Positions 56,481 to 64,000 of a DNA stretch of 64,000 nucleotides are shown here, piece after piece. Numbering within the stretch: position 1 is the first letter of the stretch; each line of letters starts with the position of its first letter. The stretch lies in NCBI RefSeq assembly GCF_014076495.1, contig NZ_CP043575.1, positions 3,038,001 to 3,102,000 on the forward strand, given 5' to 3'. The position numbers were made by a program, and so were the translations under genes. Under the pieces are notes generated by a model that did not search any database, was not told where the DNA came from, and was given only the letters and a program-made list of their open reading frames with translations. The stretch is from Comamonas koreensis. GTDB taxonomy: Bacteria; Pseudomonadota; Gammaproteobacteria; Burkholderiales; Burkholderiaceae_C.

Positions 56481-57898
56481 TGCGCTGAATGCCGCAGTCG
56501 CAGGCTGCTGAACACACCCGACATCGCGGCAAAGCCGGCTGCCAGATACAGCGCCACCGTCGTGCCATGGCCGCTGGCCACTGGCCACAAGGTGAAGATG
56601 ATGGCCACCAGCACAGCGCCCAGCGATTGCCCAGTCAGCCGCGCCGTGCCCAGCATGCCGCTGGCAGCGCCTGCGCGGGCCAGCGGCGCCGAGGTCACGA
56701 TGGTGTGGTTGTTGGGCGACTGGAACAGCCCAAATCCCAGGCCGCACAAGGCCATGCGCCAGCCGATGTTGAGATCGCTCGGGTCCACCGGCAGCAGCGC
56801 CAGGCTCAAGAGGCCCATCGCCAAAATCGCCATGCCGATGCCGCCCAGCAGGCCGTCTTCCACCCGGCCAATCAGCCGGCCCGCCAGCGGGGCCACCATC
56901 ACGATGGCCACCGACCAGGCCGTCATTAGCATGCCGGCGGCAAAATGGCTGCGCTGCAGCGCATCGAGCAGCAAGAAAGGCAGCGCAATAAAGGACAGCA
57001 TCTGCGCTGCAAAGGCCCCAATCGACGCCCCCATGGACAGCGCAAAAACGGGAATACGCAGCAAGTCCAGCGGCAGCAAAGGCAGGCTCAGTTTGCGTTG
57101 GCGCAGCACATACCAGGCGCCCAGCAGCAGGCCCAGGCCCAGCATCAGCCAGCCTGAGGCGGACGCGCCGCCCGACTCCATGCCATGGCGCGCGCCGATG
57201 CGCTCGGCACCCAGAAACACCAGCGAGAACATCGCAAAGTTCAGCGCCACATCGATGGGGGTCAGCTTGGCATGCGGTGCATCCAGCAGCTGCTGCGGGT
57301 TGCGCGGCAAGGCCTTGCGGCCCAGCCACAAGGTCAGAATGCCCAGCGGCACATTGATGGCAAACAGCCAGGGCCAGCTGGCCACCGACAAAATCAATGC
57401 CGCCACACCAGGGCCGGCCACCGACGAGATGGCCACCACCAGCGAGTTAAGCGCCATGCCCTTGCCCAGCTTGGCCGCCGGGTAGGTCAGGCGCACCAGT
57501 GCGGCATTGACGGCCATCACCCCGGCCGCGCCCATGCCCTGCAGGCCGCGCGCTGCAATCAGCAGCCACAGCGACTGGGCCAGCATGGCCACGGCCGATG
57601 CCAGCGTAAAACACACGAGACCCACCAGGTAGACCTTGCGGTAGCCAATGCGCTCGCCCAGTGCGGCCAAGGGCAGCAGCAGGCCCAAGGTGCCCAGCTG
57701 GTAGGCATTGATGACCCAGATCGCCTCGGCAGGCGATGCCTGCAGTTCCTTGGCCACCGTGGGCAAGGCCAGGTTCATGATGCTGCCATCGAGCACGGCC
57801 ACGATCAGGCCCAGCACAATGACCAGCATCGCCAGGCGCCGCTCGGGCATGGGCAGACCCTCGCTCAGCGAGGCCGGTTGCATGCGTGCCTCAGCCAC
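56477..57898 (-). CDS. DHA2-type MFS drug/solute exporter
   Basis: 473 residues with about 14 hydrophobic segments, the layout of the DHA2 (drug:H+ antiporter-2) branch. The start has motif D1-like VLDGSIMNLALPTVAKEL, then GERIGYRKVYLVGL (motif A) and GLQGMGAAGVMAVNAAL. It likely exports a toxic compound or metabolite across the inner membrane. No regulator gene is adjacent. Substrate unknown. Confidence 0.9.
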   Translation of the reverse strand: MAEARMQPASLSEGLPMPERRLAMLVIVLGLIVAVLDGSIMNLALPTVAKELQASPAEAIWVINAYQLGTLGLLLPLAALGERIGYRKVYLVGLVCFTLASAVAMLAQSLWLLIAARGLQGMGAAGVMAVNAALVRLTYPAAKLGKGMALNSLVVAISSVAGPGVAALILSVASWPWLFAINVPLGILTLWLGRKALPRNPQQLLDAPHAKLTPIDVALNFAMFSLVFLGAERIGARHGMESGGASASGWLMLGLGLLLGAWYVLRQRKLSLPLLPLDLLRIPVFALSMGASIGAFAAQMLSFIALPFLLLDALQRSHFAAGMLMTAWSVAIVMVAPLAGRLIGRVEDGLLGGIGMAILAMGLLSLALLPVDPSDLNIGWRMALCGLGFGLFQSPNNHTIVTSAPLARAGAASGMLGTARLTGQSLGAVLVAIIFTLWPVASGHGTTVALYLAAGFAAMSGVFSSLRLRHSAH

Positions 57899-57931
57899 GG
57901 CAGATCACCGGCATCTGTGGATGGGCAGTTT

Positions 57932-58435
57932 TCATATGGCGACGCTTTCCACCACCTGGGGCTTGCCCGGGTAGAGCATGGTTAGGTGGGGAATGCCATC
58001 TTCCAGATAGGGCTCGGAGACAACGTCGAATCCGCAGCCTTCGTAGAATTTTTGCAAATAGGCCTGCGCGCCAATGCGAATGGCGGTGCCTGGCCACAGG
58101 CGGTCGGTCTCGGCCATTGCGTGGCGCATCAGCTCCCAGCCAGCCCCCGTGCCGCGCATCGCCTGCATGACGGCCACGCGGCCAATCGACGGCTCTGGAT
58201 AGGCCAGTCCCGGCGGCAGCACCCGCACATAGGCTTGGAGCACGCCTTGCGCATCACGCCCCAGCAGGTGCCAGGCGTCCTGGTCTTTGTAGTCCAGGTC
58301 CTGGAAGGCGACCTGCTCGGCAATAAAGACCTGGCAGCGCACATGCAGCAGGTCATAGAGTTGCTGCAGATTGAGTGCCGAGAAGGGCTGGAAGGACCAG
58401 CTCAGCTGGTCCACTGTTGAAGAAGGCTTTGGCAT
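57932..58435 (-). CDS. GNAT-family acetyltransferase (ElaA-like)
   Basis: 167 residues. The N-terminal block LQQLYDLLHVRCQVFIAEQVAFQDLDYKDQ and the acetyl-CoA-binding RVAVMQAMRGTGAGWELMRHA are typical of ElaA-type GNAT proteins. The ATG at 58435 gives the normal length; the frame is open upstream to 58501. It lies 33 bp after the DHA2 gene start on the same strand. The acceptor molecule is unknown. Cytoplasmic. Confidence 0.88.
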   Translation of the reverse strand: MPKPSSTVDQLSWSFQPFSALNLQQLYDLLHVRCQVFIAEQVAFQDLDYKDQDAWHLLGRDAQGVLQAYVRVLPPGLAYPEPSIGRVAVMQAMRGTGAGWELMRHAMAETDRLWPGTAIRIGAQAYLQKFYEGCGFDVVSEPYLEDGIPHLTMLYPGKPQVVESVAI

Positions 58436-58517
58436 GTTCTGTCCATCTATCGAGGGCCTGGGGACAGTGGCCACAGGCCCAGCTGCGCGCTCGCGCACCA
58501 TTGCGCGAGCGTGGAAA

Positions 58518-58946
58518 TCAGTCGGTCTTGATCTGCTTTTTGGCGGCCTGCAAAGACTGCACGACCTCGGGCATCACGTACTTGAACGTGCCCGTTGCAT
58601 GGCTGCACAAGGCACCCTGCTCGTCATAGAGCCAGGCCTCGCAAAACGCCATGCGGCTGCTGCGCGAGAGCAGCTTGCCCTTGGCCACCAAGGCGCCTTT
58701 GGCCGGCGCCATGAAGCTGGTTTTCATCTCAATCGTCACCGCGCCACTGCCGGGGATGGCACTGCGCGCCGCATGGGCCATCGTCACATCAAGCAAGGTC
58801 ATCGATGCACCGCCATGGGTGACTTCGTAGCTATTGAGGTGTTCGGGCCGGGCCCGGTAATGCAGCTCCGCCTCGCCGTTTTCCCAGCGGTGCAAGCGAA
58901 AGCCCAGGTGGCTGACAAAGGGGATTTCAACTTCAAAGGGCAGCAC
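58518..58946 (-). CDS. Hotdog-fold acyl-CoA thioesterase (PaaI-like)
   Basis: 142 residues if the GTG at 58946 is the start; an ATG at 59060 in the same frame adds 38 residues that do not look like the family. The GTG has a GGAG 8 nt upstream. The hotdog domain contains HLNSYEVTHGGASMTLLDVTMA and VTIEMKTSFMAPAKGALV. PaaI-like enzymes release CoA from aryl or acyl thioesters. It lies 82 bp upstream of the acetyltransferase gene. Cytoplasmic; substrate unknown. Confidence 0.85.
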   Translation of the reverse strand: MLPFEVEIPFVSHLGFRLHRWENGEAELHYRARPEHLNSYEVTHGGASMTLLDVTMAHAARSAIPGSGAVTIEMKTSFMAPAKGALVAKGKLLSRSSRMAFCEAWLYDEQGALCSHATGTFKYVMPEVVQSLQAAKKQIKTD

Positions 58947-59072
58947 AGCACAGGCTCCAGCAACAGGCAAGCATGGAGCATACCGCCTTTGGGCGCTGCC
59001 CTGGGGCAAACCCTGACATACAAGCGACAGCCAGTCGGGCAATACGCTGGCGAGCGCCATCTGAACCGATTC

Positions 59073-60386
59073 TTACAGCGTGGCGATGGCCACGCCCCCG
59101 CGCAAACGCTGCTGCACCACGGTCGCCATGCCGGCAGGCGCTTGGGCCAGCAAGGCGGGCCAGGCGCTCTGCGCCTGCCGCACCATGTCCTTGAGCAGGC
59201 TGATATGGCGCGGCACGCGCAGCAGACCGGCGGCCTTCAGAAGGGCCGCCACATCGTCCCAGCTGAGCGCCCGCATACTACTGTCAATGGCCTTGTTGAC
59301 GGCATACTGCTGCGGGGCCGAACCGTCGATGAAGGCCGCGACGCAGACACAGTCGTAGACGGGGGCCAGGCGCGGCTGGCGCCCATCGGGGTAGACCAGC
59401 GCCCAGTTCTTCAGGTGCGCATCGGTATTGCCCATCAGGATCGCGGCCACGGTACGTGCCAGAAACTCCCGGGTATCGGCCACAGGCTGCGGGCTCAAGC
59501 GGTCGAGCACGCGCAGCATCGTCGGCCAGTCCTGCTGCAGGCCCTTGCCGTACTTGTGGCGCGGCGCATAGCCCAGCGCCTGGTTGAACTCTTCCATGTG
59601 CACGCGTGTGCCATCGGGCAGGTGGTCAAAGCGTTGCACGGCCAATATCTCGTCAAACGGCAGCTGCTCGGGCAGATCGGCCTGGGCGCGGCTGATGATC
59701 TGCGCATCGGCCGTCGTCAGCCCCAAGGACTGGCACAGCTGGTAGCAGCTGAACTCGTTGGCCACCAAGTCCGGGTGCTGGGTGCTGGGCAGCTTCAGGA
59801 TCACGCTGCCCGCCGCGCCCCGGCGGCGCACGGTGTAGCGCCGGCCATCCTGCACCGCGCTGAACTTGGTGACGATGCCCGGCAGCGACGCGGCATCGGC
59901 CACCGGAAACTCGACAAAACCGGGCTCGAGCACATCGAGGCCTTGCGAGGTATGCCAATGGCGCACCACGTCGGGAATGGCTTCGTCGCGGGGCACCGGC
60001 TCCACCTCCAGCGCGCCCATCAGGTCGTGTCCGGCAGCGGCCAGCAGCTCAAACTCGTCATCGGGGGAGCAGCCCCGCTCAGCGGCCAGGCGCTGGCGGT
60101 TGTGGCCTTCGGGCAGCAGATTCTGGAAATAGACCGGCCAGCGCCCATCGGTGCGCACCAGCCGGGCATCGCGCGCGGCATGCAAGATGCGCTGGGTGTC
60201 GGCCTCCGTCGCGCCCTGGTAGCTGAGCGAGAGCACAGGCCGCTCCGGATCCGCGATATAGCTGTCCTCGAACGAGACGCGCAGGATATCGCCGTACTGC
60301 GACAGGTAGCCGATGGCGCGCCGCCCCCCGCCCATGCTGCCAGGCAAGTGCATATAAAGACGCAGGTAGCGGATGGAGGTGCTCAT
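59073..60386 (-). CDS. hipA: HipA-family toxin kinase
   Basis: 437 residues. The N-terminal subdomain (about 1-115) and the Couple_hipA/HipA_C regions are visible. The kinase site reads ILMGNTDAHLKNWALVY (about 310-330), with LAPVYD following as the magnesium-binding motif, and the glycine/ser-rich loop is near GSVILKLP. In E. coli HipA phosphorylates glutamyl-tRNA synthetase and induces dormancy. HipB lies upstream with a 29-bp gap, as in other hip loci. All key residues appear intact, so the toxin is probably active. Confidence 0.93.
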   Translation of the reverse strand: MSTSIRYLRLYMHLPGSMGGGRRAIGYLSQYGDILRVSFEDSYIADPERPVLSLSYQGATEADTQRILHAARDARLVRTDGRWPVYFQNLLPEGHNRQRLAAERGCSPDDEFELLAAAGHDLMGALEVEPVPRDEAIPDVVRHWHTSQGLDVLEPGFVEFPVADAASLPGIVTKFSAVQDGRRYTVRRRGAAGSVILKLPSTQHPDLVANEFSCYQLCQSLGLTTADAQIISRAQADLPEQLPFDEILAVQRFDHLPDGTRVHMEEFNQALGYAPRHKYGKGLQQDWPTMLRVLDRLSPQPVADTREFLARTVAAILMGNTDAHLKNWALVYPDGRQPRLAPVYDCVCVAAFIDGSAPQQYAVNKAIDSSMRALSWDDVAALLKAAGLLRVPRHISLLKDMVRQAQSAWPALLAQAPAGMATVVQQRLRGGVAIATL

Positions 60387-60415
60387 TCAGTGCATGGCTT
60401 GCCCAAAGCCATCCT

Positions 60416-60727
60416 TCAGGGCTGGCGACCGGCCAGGCTGTCCACGACCGAAGGTGGCGCCTCCGCACCGGTTGGCTGGCCTAAAAACTTGCCGCCCGAC
60501 TGGATAAAGGCCTGCAGCGCGGGCAAAAGATCTGCCGGCACTGCCACAAGCTGCATGCCCAGCACCCGGGCCATTTCGGCCACGGTCGAGTAGCGCGGGT
60601 CGACATCGCCGGTTTCAGTGCGCTGCACCGCCATGCGCGAGAGCCCCGCCTGCTCGGCCAATTGGGCCTGGGTCAGTTGCTGGGCTTTGCGGGCTGCCAC
60701 CAAGGTGGCCATCAAGGGGGTAGTCAT
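60416..60727 (-). CDS. hipB: HipB-like helix-turn-helix antitoxin
   Basis: 103 residues. The helix-turn-helix (about 10-62) reads ARKAQQLTQAQLAEQAGLSRMAVQR (split here as ARKAQQLTQAQLAEQ and AGLSRMAVQR). The C-terminal half is a flexible tail (GGKFLGQPTGAEAPP). It neutralises HipA and represses its own operon. Two TACTC-N14-GAGTA palindromes lie just upstream, at 60739-60762 and 60804-60827; these are its likely operators. The ATG at 60727 is preferred to an ATG three codons earlier. Confidence 0.9.
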   Translation of the reverse strand: MTTPLMATLVAARKAQQLTQAQLAEQAGLSRMAVQRTETGDVDPRYSTVAEMARVLGMQLVAVPADLLPALQAFIQSGGKFLGQPTGAEAPPSVVDSLAGRQP

Positions 60728-60737
60728 GCTGCACATT

Positions 60738-60763
60738 CTACTCTTTATTGATTAAATGAGTAG
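60738..60763 (-). promoter_or_regulatory. HipB operator-like palindrome O1
   Basis: CTACTC and GAGTAG arms with 14 bp between TACTC and GAGTA. It lies 11 bp upstream of the hipB start. The same half-sites and spacing occur in O2, 65 bp further out. Confidence 0.78.
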
Positions 60764-60803
60764 ATTAAATGGCACACTTAGCATTACAAAAGATTCACAA
60801 ATT

Positions 60804-60827
60804 ACTCATTTTGAGATAAATGAGTAC
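60804..60827 (-). promoter_or_regulatory. HipB operator-like palindrome O2
   Basis: TACTCATTT (60804-60812) and AAATGAGTA (60819-60827) are perfect 9-bp arms around 6 bp. The TACTC-N14-GAGTA core matches O1 exactly. Two such sites fit cooperative binding of HipB dimers. Confidence 0.8.
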
Positions 60828-60860
60828 TTTGAGAGCAAAGCTTGAGCGATGACGAAGCCC

Positions 60861-61742
60861 CTAGGCCACCCAGATGCAAGCGGCAAAGCGCCCGGTGCCC
60901 CCACCGGGTGAGCCATCTCGCCGGTGCGAGAAAAACCGCTCTTTGTTGGCCACGGTGCACCAGTCCTGGCTGCCGTCATTGCCAAACAACTGCGCAAGGC
61001 CCAAGCGCTGCAAGCGGTAGCGGGCCAGCCCGCTCAGGTTGGCAAAATACTTGCCCGGCGCGCCGGGTTCGAACAGCGGCGCGCAATCCGGATCCGGCCC
61101 GACAAAGGCGGCCTGCACCTCGGCACCCACTTCAAACGCGGGCTGGCTGATGCATGGACCCAGCCAGGCCATGGTCTGCGTGGCAATCTGGTTATCGCTC
61201 AGGCCAGCCTGGCCCGCCTGCCGGCGCACCCGATCGGCATAGGCCGCAAAGCAGTTCTCCAGCACCCCTAACCCGTCCTGTCCCAGCAAACCCCGCCAAC
61301 CGGCGTGGGCGGCGCCTACCACCGGCAGCTGCTGGTGACAGAACAAGACCGGCAGACAGTCGGCTGCCATGACGGTGCAGCCCAGCCCTGGCACATCACT
61401 GACGCTGGCATCGGCCGGCTGCTCCTCGCCGCCGCCTTCACCCAGCACCTGCACATGCCTGCCATGCACCTGGCGCACAAATACCGGCTGACGGGGGCGG
61501 GCCTGGTCGGCACCGTAGCCGGCCTGCTGCTCCAGCGCCTGCATGGCCTGGGCGAGCAGCTGACGGTTGCTTTGCACATGGCCGGGAACATCGCCCACGT
61601 TAAAGCTCAGGTTGGTGGTGCCAAACAGGCCTTCGCTGGCGCCGCCAGCGCGCGTGGTGCAGAGCGCAAACACACCCGGTGGCGTGGGCCACTCGGGCAG
61701 CAGCCAGTCGGCGGGAAAGTGGTTGGACGCAGCGCTACTCAT
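60861..61742 (-). CDS. pgeF: Peptidoglycan editing factor / polyphenol oxidase-like protein (YfiH family)
   Basis: 293 residues. Family motifs are FVRQVHGRHVQVL, VMAADCLPVLF (Cys/His site) and GAAHAGWRGLLG, with the C-terminal NKERFFSHRRDG. Members act as copper- or zinc-dependent hydrolases/oxidases on purine nucleosides or as peptidoglycan-precursor editors; the true role is debated. The ATG overlaps the upstream isomerase stop by 4 bp, suggesting coupled translation. Cytoplasmic. Confidence 0.92.
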   Translation of the reverse strand: MSSAASNHFPADWLLPEWPTPPGVFALCTTRAGGASEGLFGTTNLSFNVGDVPGHVQSNRQLLAQAMQALEQQAGYGADQARPRQPVFVRQVHGRHVQVLGEGGGEEQPADASVSDVPGLGCTVMAADCLPVLFCHQQLPVVGAAHAGWRGLLGQDGLGVLENCFAAYADRVRRQAGQAGLSDNQIATQTMAWLGPCISQPAFEVGAEVQAAFVGPDPDCAPLFEPGAPGKYFANLSGLARYRLQRLGLAQLFGNDGSQDWCTVANKERFFSHRRDGSPGGGTGRFAACIWVA

Positions 61743-62410
61743 GGCTGGGCATCCGGGCAGGCGGCAGGCTGGGCCTTTTGCACCGCATCCGTCGCCATGG
61801 CGGCCTCATAGGCGGCCATGGTCAGCGGCAGACCGTCAAGGCTGACCTTGAAGCGCTGGGCATTGAAGATTTGCGGCACCAGCGCGCAGTCGGCCATCGT
61901 CAGGCTATCGCCCCAGCAAAAACGCGATGGCGCCAAGCCTTGCGCCTGGCGCTCGGCCGCCAGCAGCACCAATTGGCGCTCAAAGGCCTCCAGCCCGGTA
62001 CGGCACCAGTGCTGGTACCACTGGGTTTTTTCAGCATCGCTGTGGCCCAGCTCGCCGGTCAGGTAGGCCAGCACCCGCAGGTTGTTGATCGGGTGGATCT
62101 CGCAGGCCACCTGCAGGGCCAGCGCGCGGATGCGGGCACGGGCCAGCGCATTGCCCGGCAGCATCGAAGACGTCTGCGGGTAGGCCTCGTCCAGCCACTC
62201 GATCACGGCCAGCGACTGGTTCAGCCACAGGCCGTCATCGGTCTCCAGCGCGGGCACCAGCGCGTCGCCCACATGGCTGGCAAAGGCGGGTTCGCGGTGC
62301 TCGGCCTTGACCAGGTGCACCGGCAGATAGTCATAGGCCAGGCCCTTGGCCTGCATCGCAATGCGCACCCGGTAGGACGCGGACGAGCGGAAATAGTTGT
62401 GCAGCTTCAT
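61739..62410 (-). CDS. maiA: Zeta-class GST isomerase (maleylacetoacetate or maleylpyruvate isomerase)
   Basis: 223 residues. The zeta-class GST glutathione site is NYFRSSASYRVRIAMQAKG, with VPALETDDGLWLNQSLAVIEWL and the C-terminal WGDSLTMADCALVPQI. It isomerises a cis double bond in maleylacetoacetate (tyrosine breakdown) or maleylpyruvate (gentisate pathway). A FAH-family hydrolase, which would act on the product, is transcribed divergently from 62602, so the two may form a catabolic pair. The substrate cannot be fixed from sequence alone. Confidence 0.88.
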   Translation of the reverse strand: MKLHNYFRSSASYRVRIAMQAKGLAYDYLPVHLVKAEHREPAFASHVGDALVPALETDDGLWLNQSLAVIEWLDEAYPQTSSMLPGNALARARIRALALQVACEIHPINNLRVLAYLTGELGHSDAEKTQWYQHWCRTGLEAFERQLVLLAAERQAQGLAPSRFCWGDSLTMADCALVPQIFNAQRFKVSLDGLPLTMAAYEAAMATDAVQKAQPAACPDAQP

Positions 62411-62601
62411 GGCAACCGAGCATAACGCAGGGCGCTGCAGCAGCCGGTCATCCAGTCACCCGCATGACAGCTGGCGTTGCCTGGCATGCCAGGGCCAGCA
62501 TGGGCGCAGACCGCGATCCTGCAAAGCGGTTTGTTTTGCCGCATAATTTTTGGCACCGCTTCAACCGGGCGGTTTCCTCCCGCCTCCAACCAAAGTCCAG
62601 C

Positions 62602-63300
62602 ATGAGCCAATACGTCATCCCTCCAGCCTCGCCAACCGGCGTACCTGTTCAAGGCAGCGACCAGCTGTTCCCCGTGCGCCGCGTCTACTGCGTGGGCCGC
62701 AACTACGAAGATCATGCCAAGGAAATGGGCTTTACCGGCCGCGAGGCGCCCTTCTTCTTCATGAAGCCCGCTGATGCGGTGGTGCCCGTGGCCACAGGTA
62801 GCAGCGGCCAGATCGCCTACCCAACGCTCACCAGCAACCTGCACCACGAGATCGAGCTGGTGGTGGCCATTGGCAAGGGCGGCAAGAACATTGCTGCAGC
62901 GGACGCCGCCGCGCACATCTGGGGCTATGGCGTGGGGCTGGACATGACGCGCCGCGACCTGCAAAACGACATGAAAAAGCAAGGCCGCCCCTGGGAGATC
63001 GGCAAGGCCTTTGAAGGCAGCGCACCCATCGCAGCCCTGGTGCCCGCCGCCCAGGCCGGTGATGTCAACAACGCCGAGATCTGGCTCAAGGTCAACGGTG
63101 CCGAACGCCAGCACAGCAATGTGCAAAAGCTGATCTGGAACATTGCCGAGACCATTGAAGTGATCTCGCAAGCCTGGGAGCTGCAAGCCGGTGACCTGAT
63201 CTTCACCGGCACGCCCGAAGGCGTGGCCGCAGTCGTCAAGGGCGATGTGCTCGAAGGCGGCGTGACGGGCCTGCCCCCATTGAAAATCGAGCTGGTGTAA
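62602..63300 (+). CDS. Fumarylacetoacetate hydrolase-family protein (fumarylpyruvate hydrolase-like)
   Basis: 232 residues. FAH signatures: VYCVGRNYEDHAKEMGF, LHHEIELVVAIGKGGKN (metal-binding Glu) and GLDMTRRDLQNDMK, with FTGTPEGVAAV at the end. It would hydrolyse a C-C bond in fumarylpyruvate or a similar beta-diketone. Divergent from the GST isomerase at 61739-62410. The ATG at 62602 starts MSQYVIPP; earlier in-frame starts are not conserved. Ends at a strong terminator. Confidence 0.9.
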   Translation: MSQYVIPPASPTGVPVQGSDQLFPVRRVYCVGRNYEDHAKEMGFTGREAPFFFMKPADAVVPVATGSSGQIAYPTLTSNLHHEIELVVAIGKGGKNIAAADAAAHIWGYGVGLDMTRRDLQNDMKKQGRPWEIGKAFEGSAPIAALVPAAQAGDVNNAEIWLKVNGAERQHSNVQKLIWNIAETIEVISQAWELQAGDLIFTGTPEGVAAVVKGDVLEGGVTGLPPLKIELV

Positions 63301-63312
63301 GGCCAGGACAAC

Positions 63313-63341
63313 GCGCCACCCGCTGCGGTGGCGCTTTTTTT
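63313..63341 (+). terminator. Terminator after the FAH-family gene
   Basis: GCGCCACC (63313-63320) / GGTGGCGC (63327-63334) followed by seven T residues, a textbook rho-independent terminator. Confidence 0.92.
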
Positions 63342-63386
63342 CGTCCCTGGCCGCGAGCAGCGCGACCTTGACGCACAATAGACCGC

Positions 63387-63998
63387 ATGACCTCACGCGC
63401 CCCCGTTGATTTTTGCCGCCGCTGCGGCACCCACGTTGAGCACCGACTGCCCGATGACGGCGACACCAAGATCCGCGCGATCTGCCCGGCCTGCCATACC
63501 GTGCACTACGAGAACCCGCTGAACGTGGTGGGCACCGTCCCCTATATGGGCGACAAGGTGCTGCTGTGCCTGCGCAATATCGAGCCACGCAAAGGTTACT
63601 GGACCTTGCCGGCCGGCTTCATGGAGCTCGATGAGACCACCGGCCAGGGCGCCGAGCGCGAGACCGATGAGGAAGCGGGCGCCGACATCGCGATGGGCCC
63701 GCTGTTTTCGCTGGTCAATGTGCCGCATGTCGGCCAGGTACACCTGTTCTACCTGGCCCAGCTGCAAAGCACCGAATTCAAGCCCGGCTGGGAGACCATC
63801 GAAGCGCGGCTCTTCAGCGAGGCCGAGATTCCTTGGGACCAGATCGCCTTTCGCACCGTCAAGGTCACGTTGCAGCGCTATTTTGAAGACCGCAAGCGCG
63901 GCGCATTCGGCATCCATGTGATCGATCTGGAGACACCCGCCGGCCCCTTGGTTCCCCCCAAGGCTACCGAAGCGTCCACCACCTCGGCCGCTTCCTGA
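63387..63998 (+). CDS. Nudix hydrolase with N-terminal zinc ribbon
   Basis: 203 residues. A short zinc ribbon (CRRCG...CPAC, about 10-36) precedes a Nudix domain whose box reads GFMELDETTGQGAERETDEEAG, within the expected G-x5-E-x7-REUxEE pattern (split here by position: about 77-98). Such proteins hydrolyse nucleotide diphosphate derivatives such as NADH or ADP-ribose. The C-terminal tail is Pro/Thr-rich. Starts just after a terminator; its end lies two bases before the window edge. Substrate unknown. Confidence 0.92.
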   Translation: MTSRAPVDFCRRCGTHVEHRLPDDGDTKIRAICPACHTVHYENPLNVVGTVPYMGDKVLLCLRNIEPRKGYWTLPAGFMELDETTGQGAERETDEEAGADIAMGPLFSLVNVPHVGQVHLFYLAQLQSTEFKPGWETIEARLFSEAEIPWDQIAFRTVKVTLQRYFEDRKRGAFGIHVIDLETPAGPLVPPKATEASTTSAAS

Positions 63999-64000
63999 CC

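Overview
The window is chromosomal DNA of a high-GC betaproteobacterium, most likely a member of the Comamonadaceae (Comamonas, Delftia or a relative). This is inferred from gene content and order: an aceE-aceF-lpdA operon whose E3 carries its own lipoyl domain, a class I PHA synthase locus (phaC-phaA, phaB), a second long-form IF-1, orphan Bug-type periplasmic receptors, and a candidate IPTL-type C-terminal sorting tail. No rRNA, CRISPR array, transposase, integrase or phage gene was seen. Most of the window is core metabolism with short accessory insertions.

Layout. 1-640: start of a TonB-dependent receptor behind a cobalamin riboswitch (minus strand). 740-7109: LysR regulator, MHS-type transporter and a translationally coupled hydantoinase/oxoprolinase pair (hyuA-hyuB). 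7539-11454: nrdA-nrdB-ferredoxin class Ia ribonucleotide reductase operon with two NrdR boxes 32 bp apart. 11703-12188: two duplicated tRNA-Pro(UGG)/terminator units. 12253-18869: infA, an EVE protein, a DUF2322-like protein, an antiporter / gamma-glutamyl ligase-like / amidotransferase cluster, and a BASS transporter. 18892-21304: a radical SAM + DUF4130 DNA-repair pair with two LexA boxes. 21343-24329: two Bug receptors and an unusual VOC-PCP_red fusion. 24430-34131: the pyruvate dehydrogenase operon, divergent from a sensor kinase/response regulator pair. 34294-41156: folD, prlC, a glutaredoxin-like secreted protein, rpiA, pyrD, bioB. 41636-46898: two VOC proteins, a GGDEF-EAL enzyme and a YVTN beta-propeller protein. 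47070-51894: YgiQ-like radical SAM protein, a small ORF with its own terminator, a YigZ protein, a GAF protein and tRNA-Gly(CCC). 51950-56136: PHA synthesis. 56247-58946: small membrane protein, DHA2 transporter, ElaA-like acetyltransferase, thioesterase. 59073-60827: hipBA toxin-antitoxin with paired operators. 60861-63998: pgeF, a zeta-class GST isomerase, a FAH-family hydrolase and a Nudix hydrolase.

How the parts work together. The pyruvate dehydrogenase complex feeds acetyl-CoA to PhaA, PhaB and PhaC for polyhydroxyalkanoate storage. The nrd operon supplies dNTPs under probable NrdR control. The LexA-boxed radical SAM/DUF4130 pair and the hipBA module are stress systems with operators visible in the sequence. 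The least ordinary items are the VOC-PCP_red fusion, the LexA-controlled DUF4130/radical SAM pair without a UDG domain, the hipBA TACTC-N14-GAGTA operators, and the antiporter-ligase-amidotransferase cluster. All function calls come from reading translations and motifs by eye; no database search was run.
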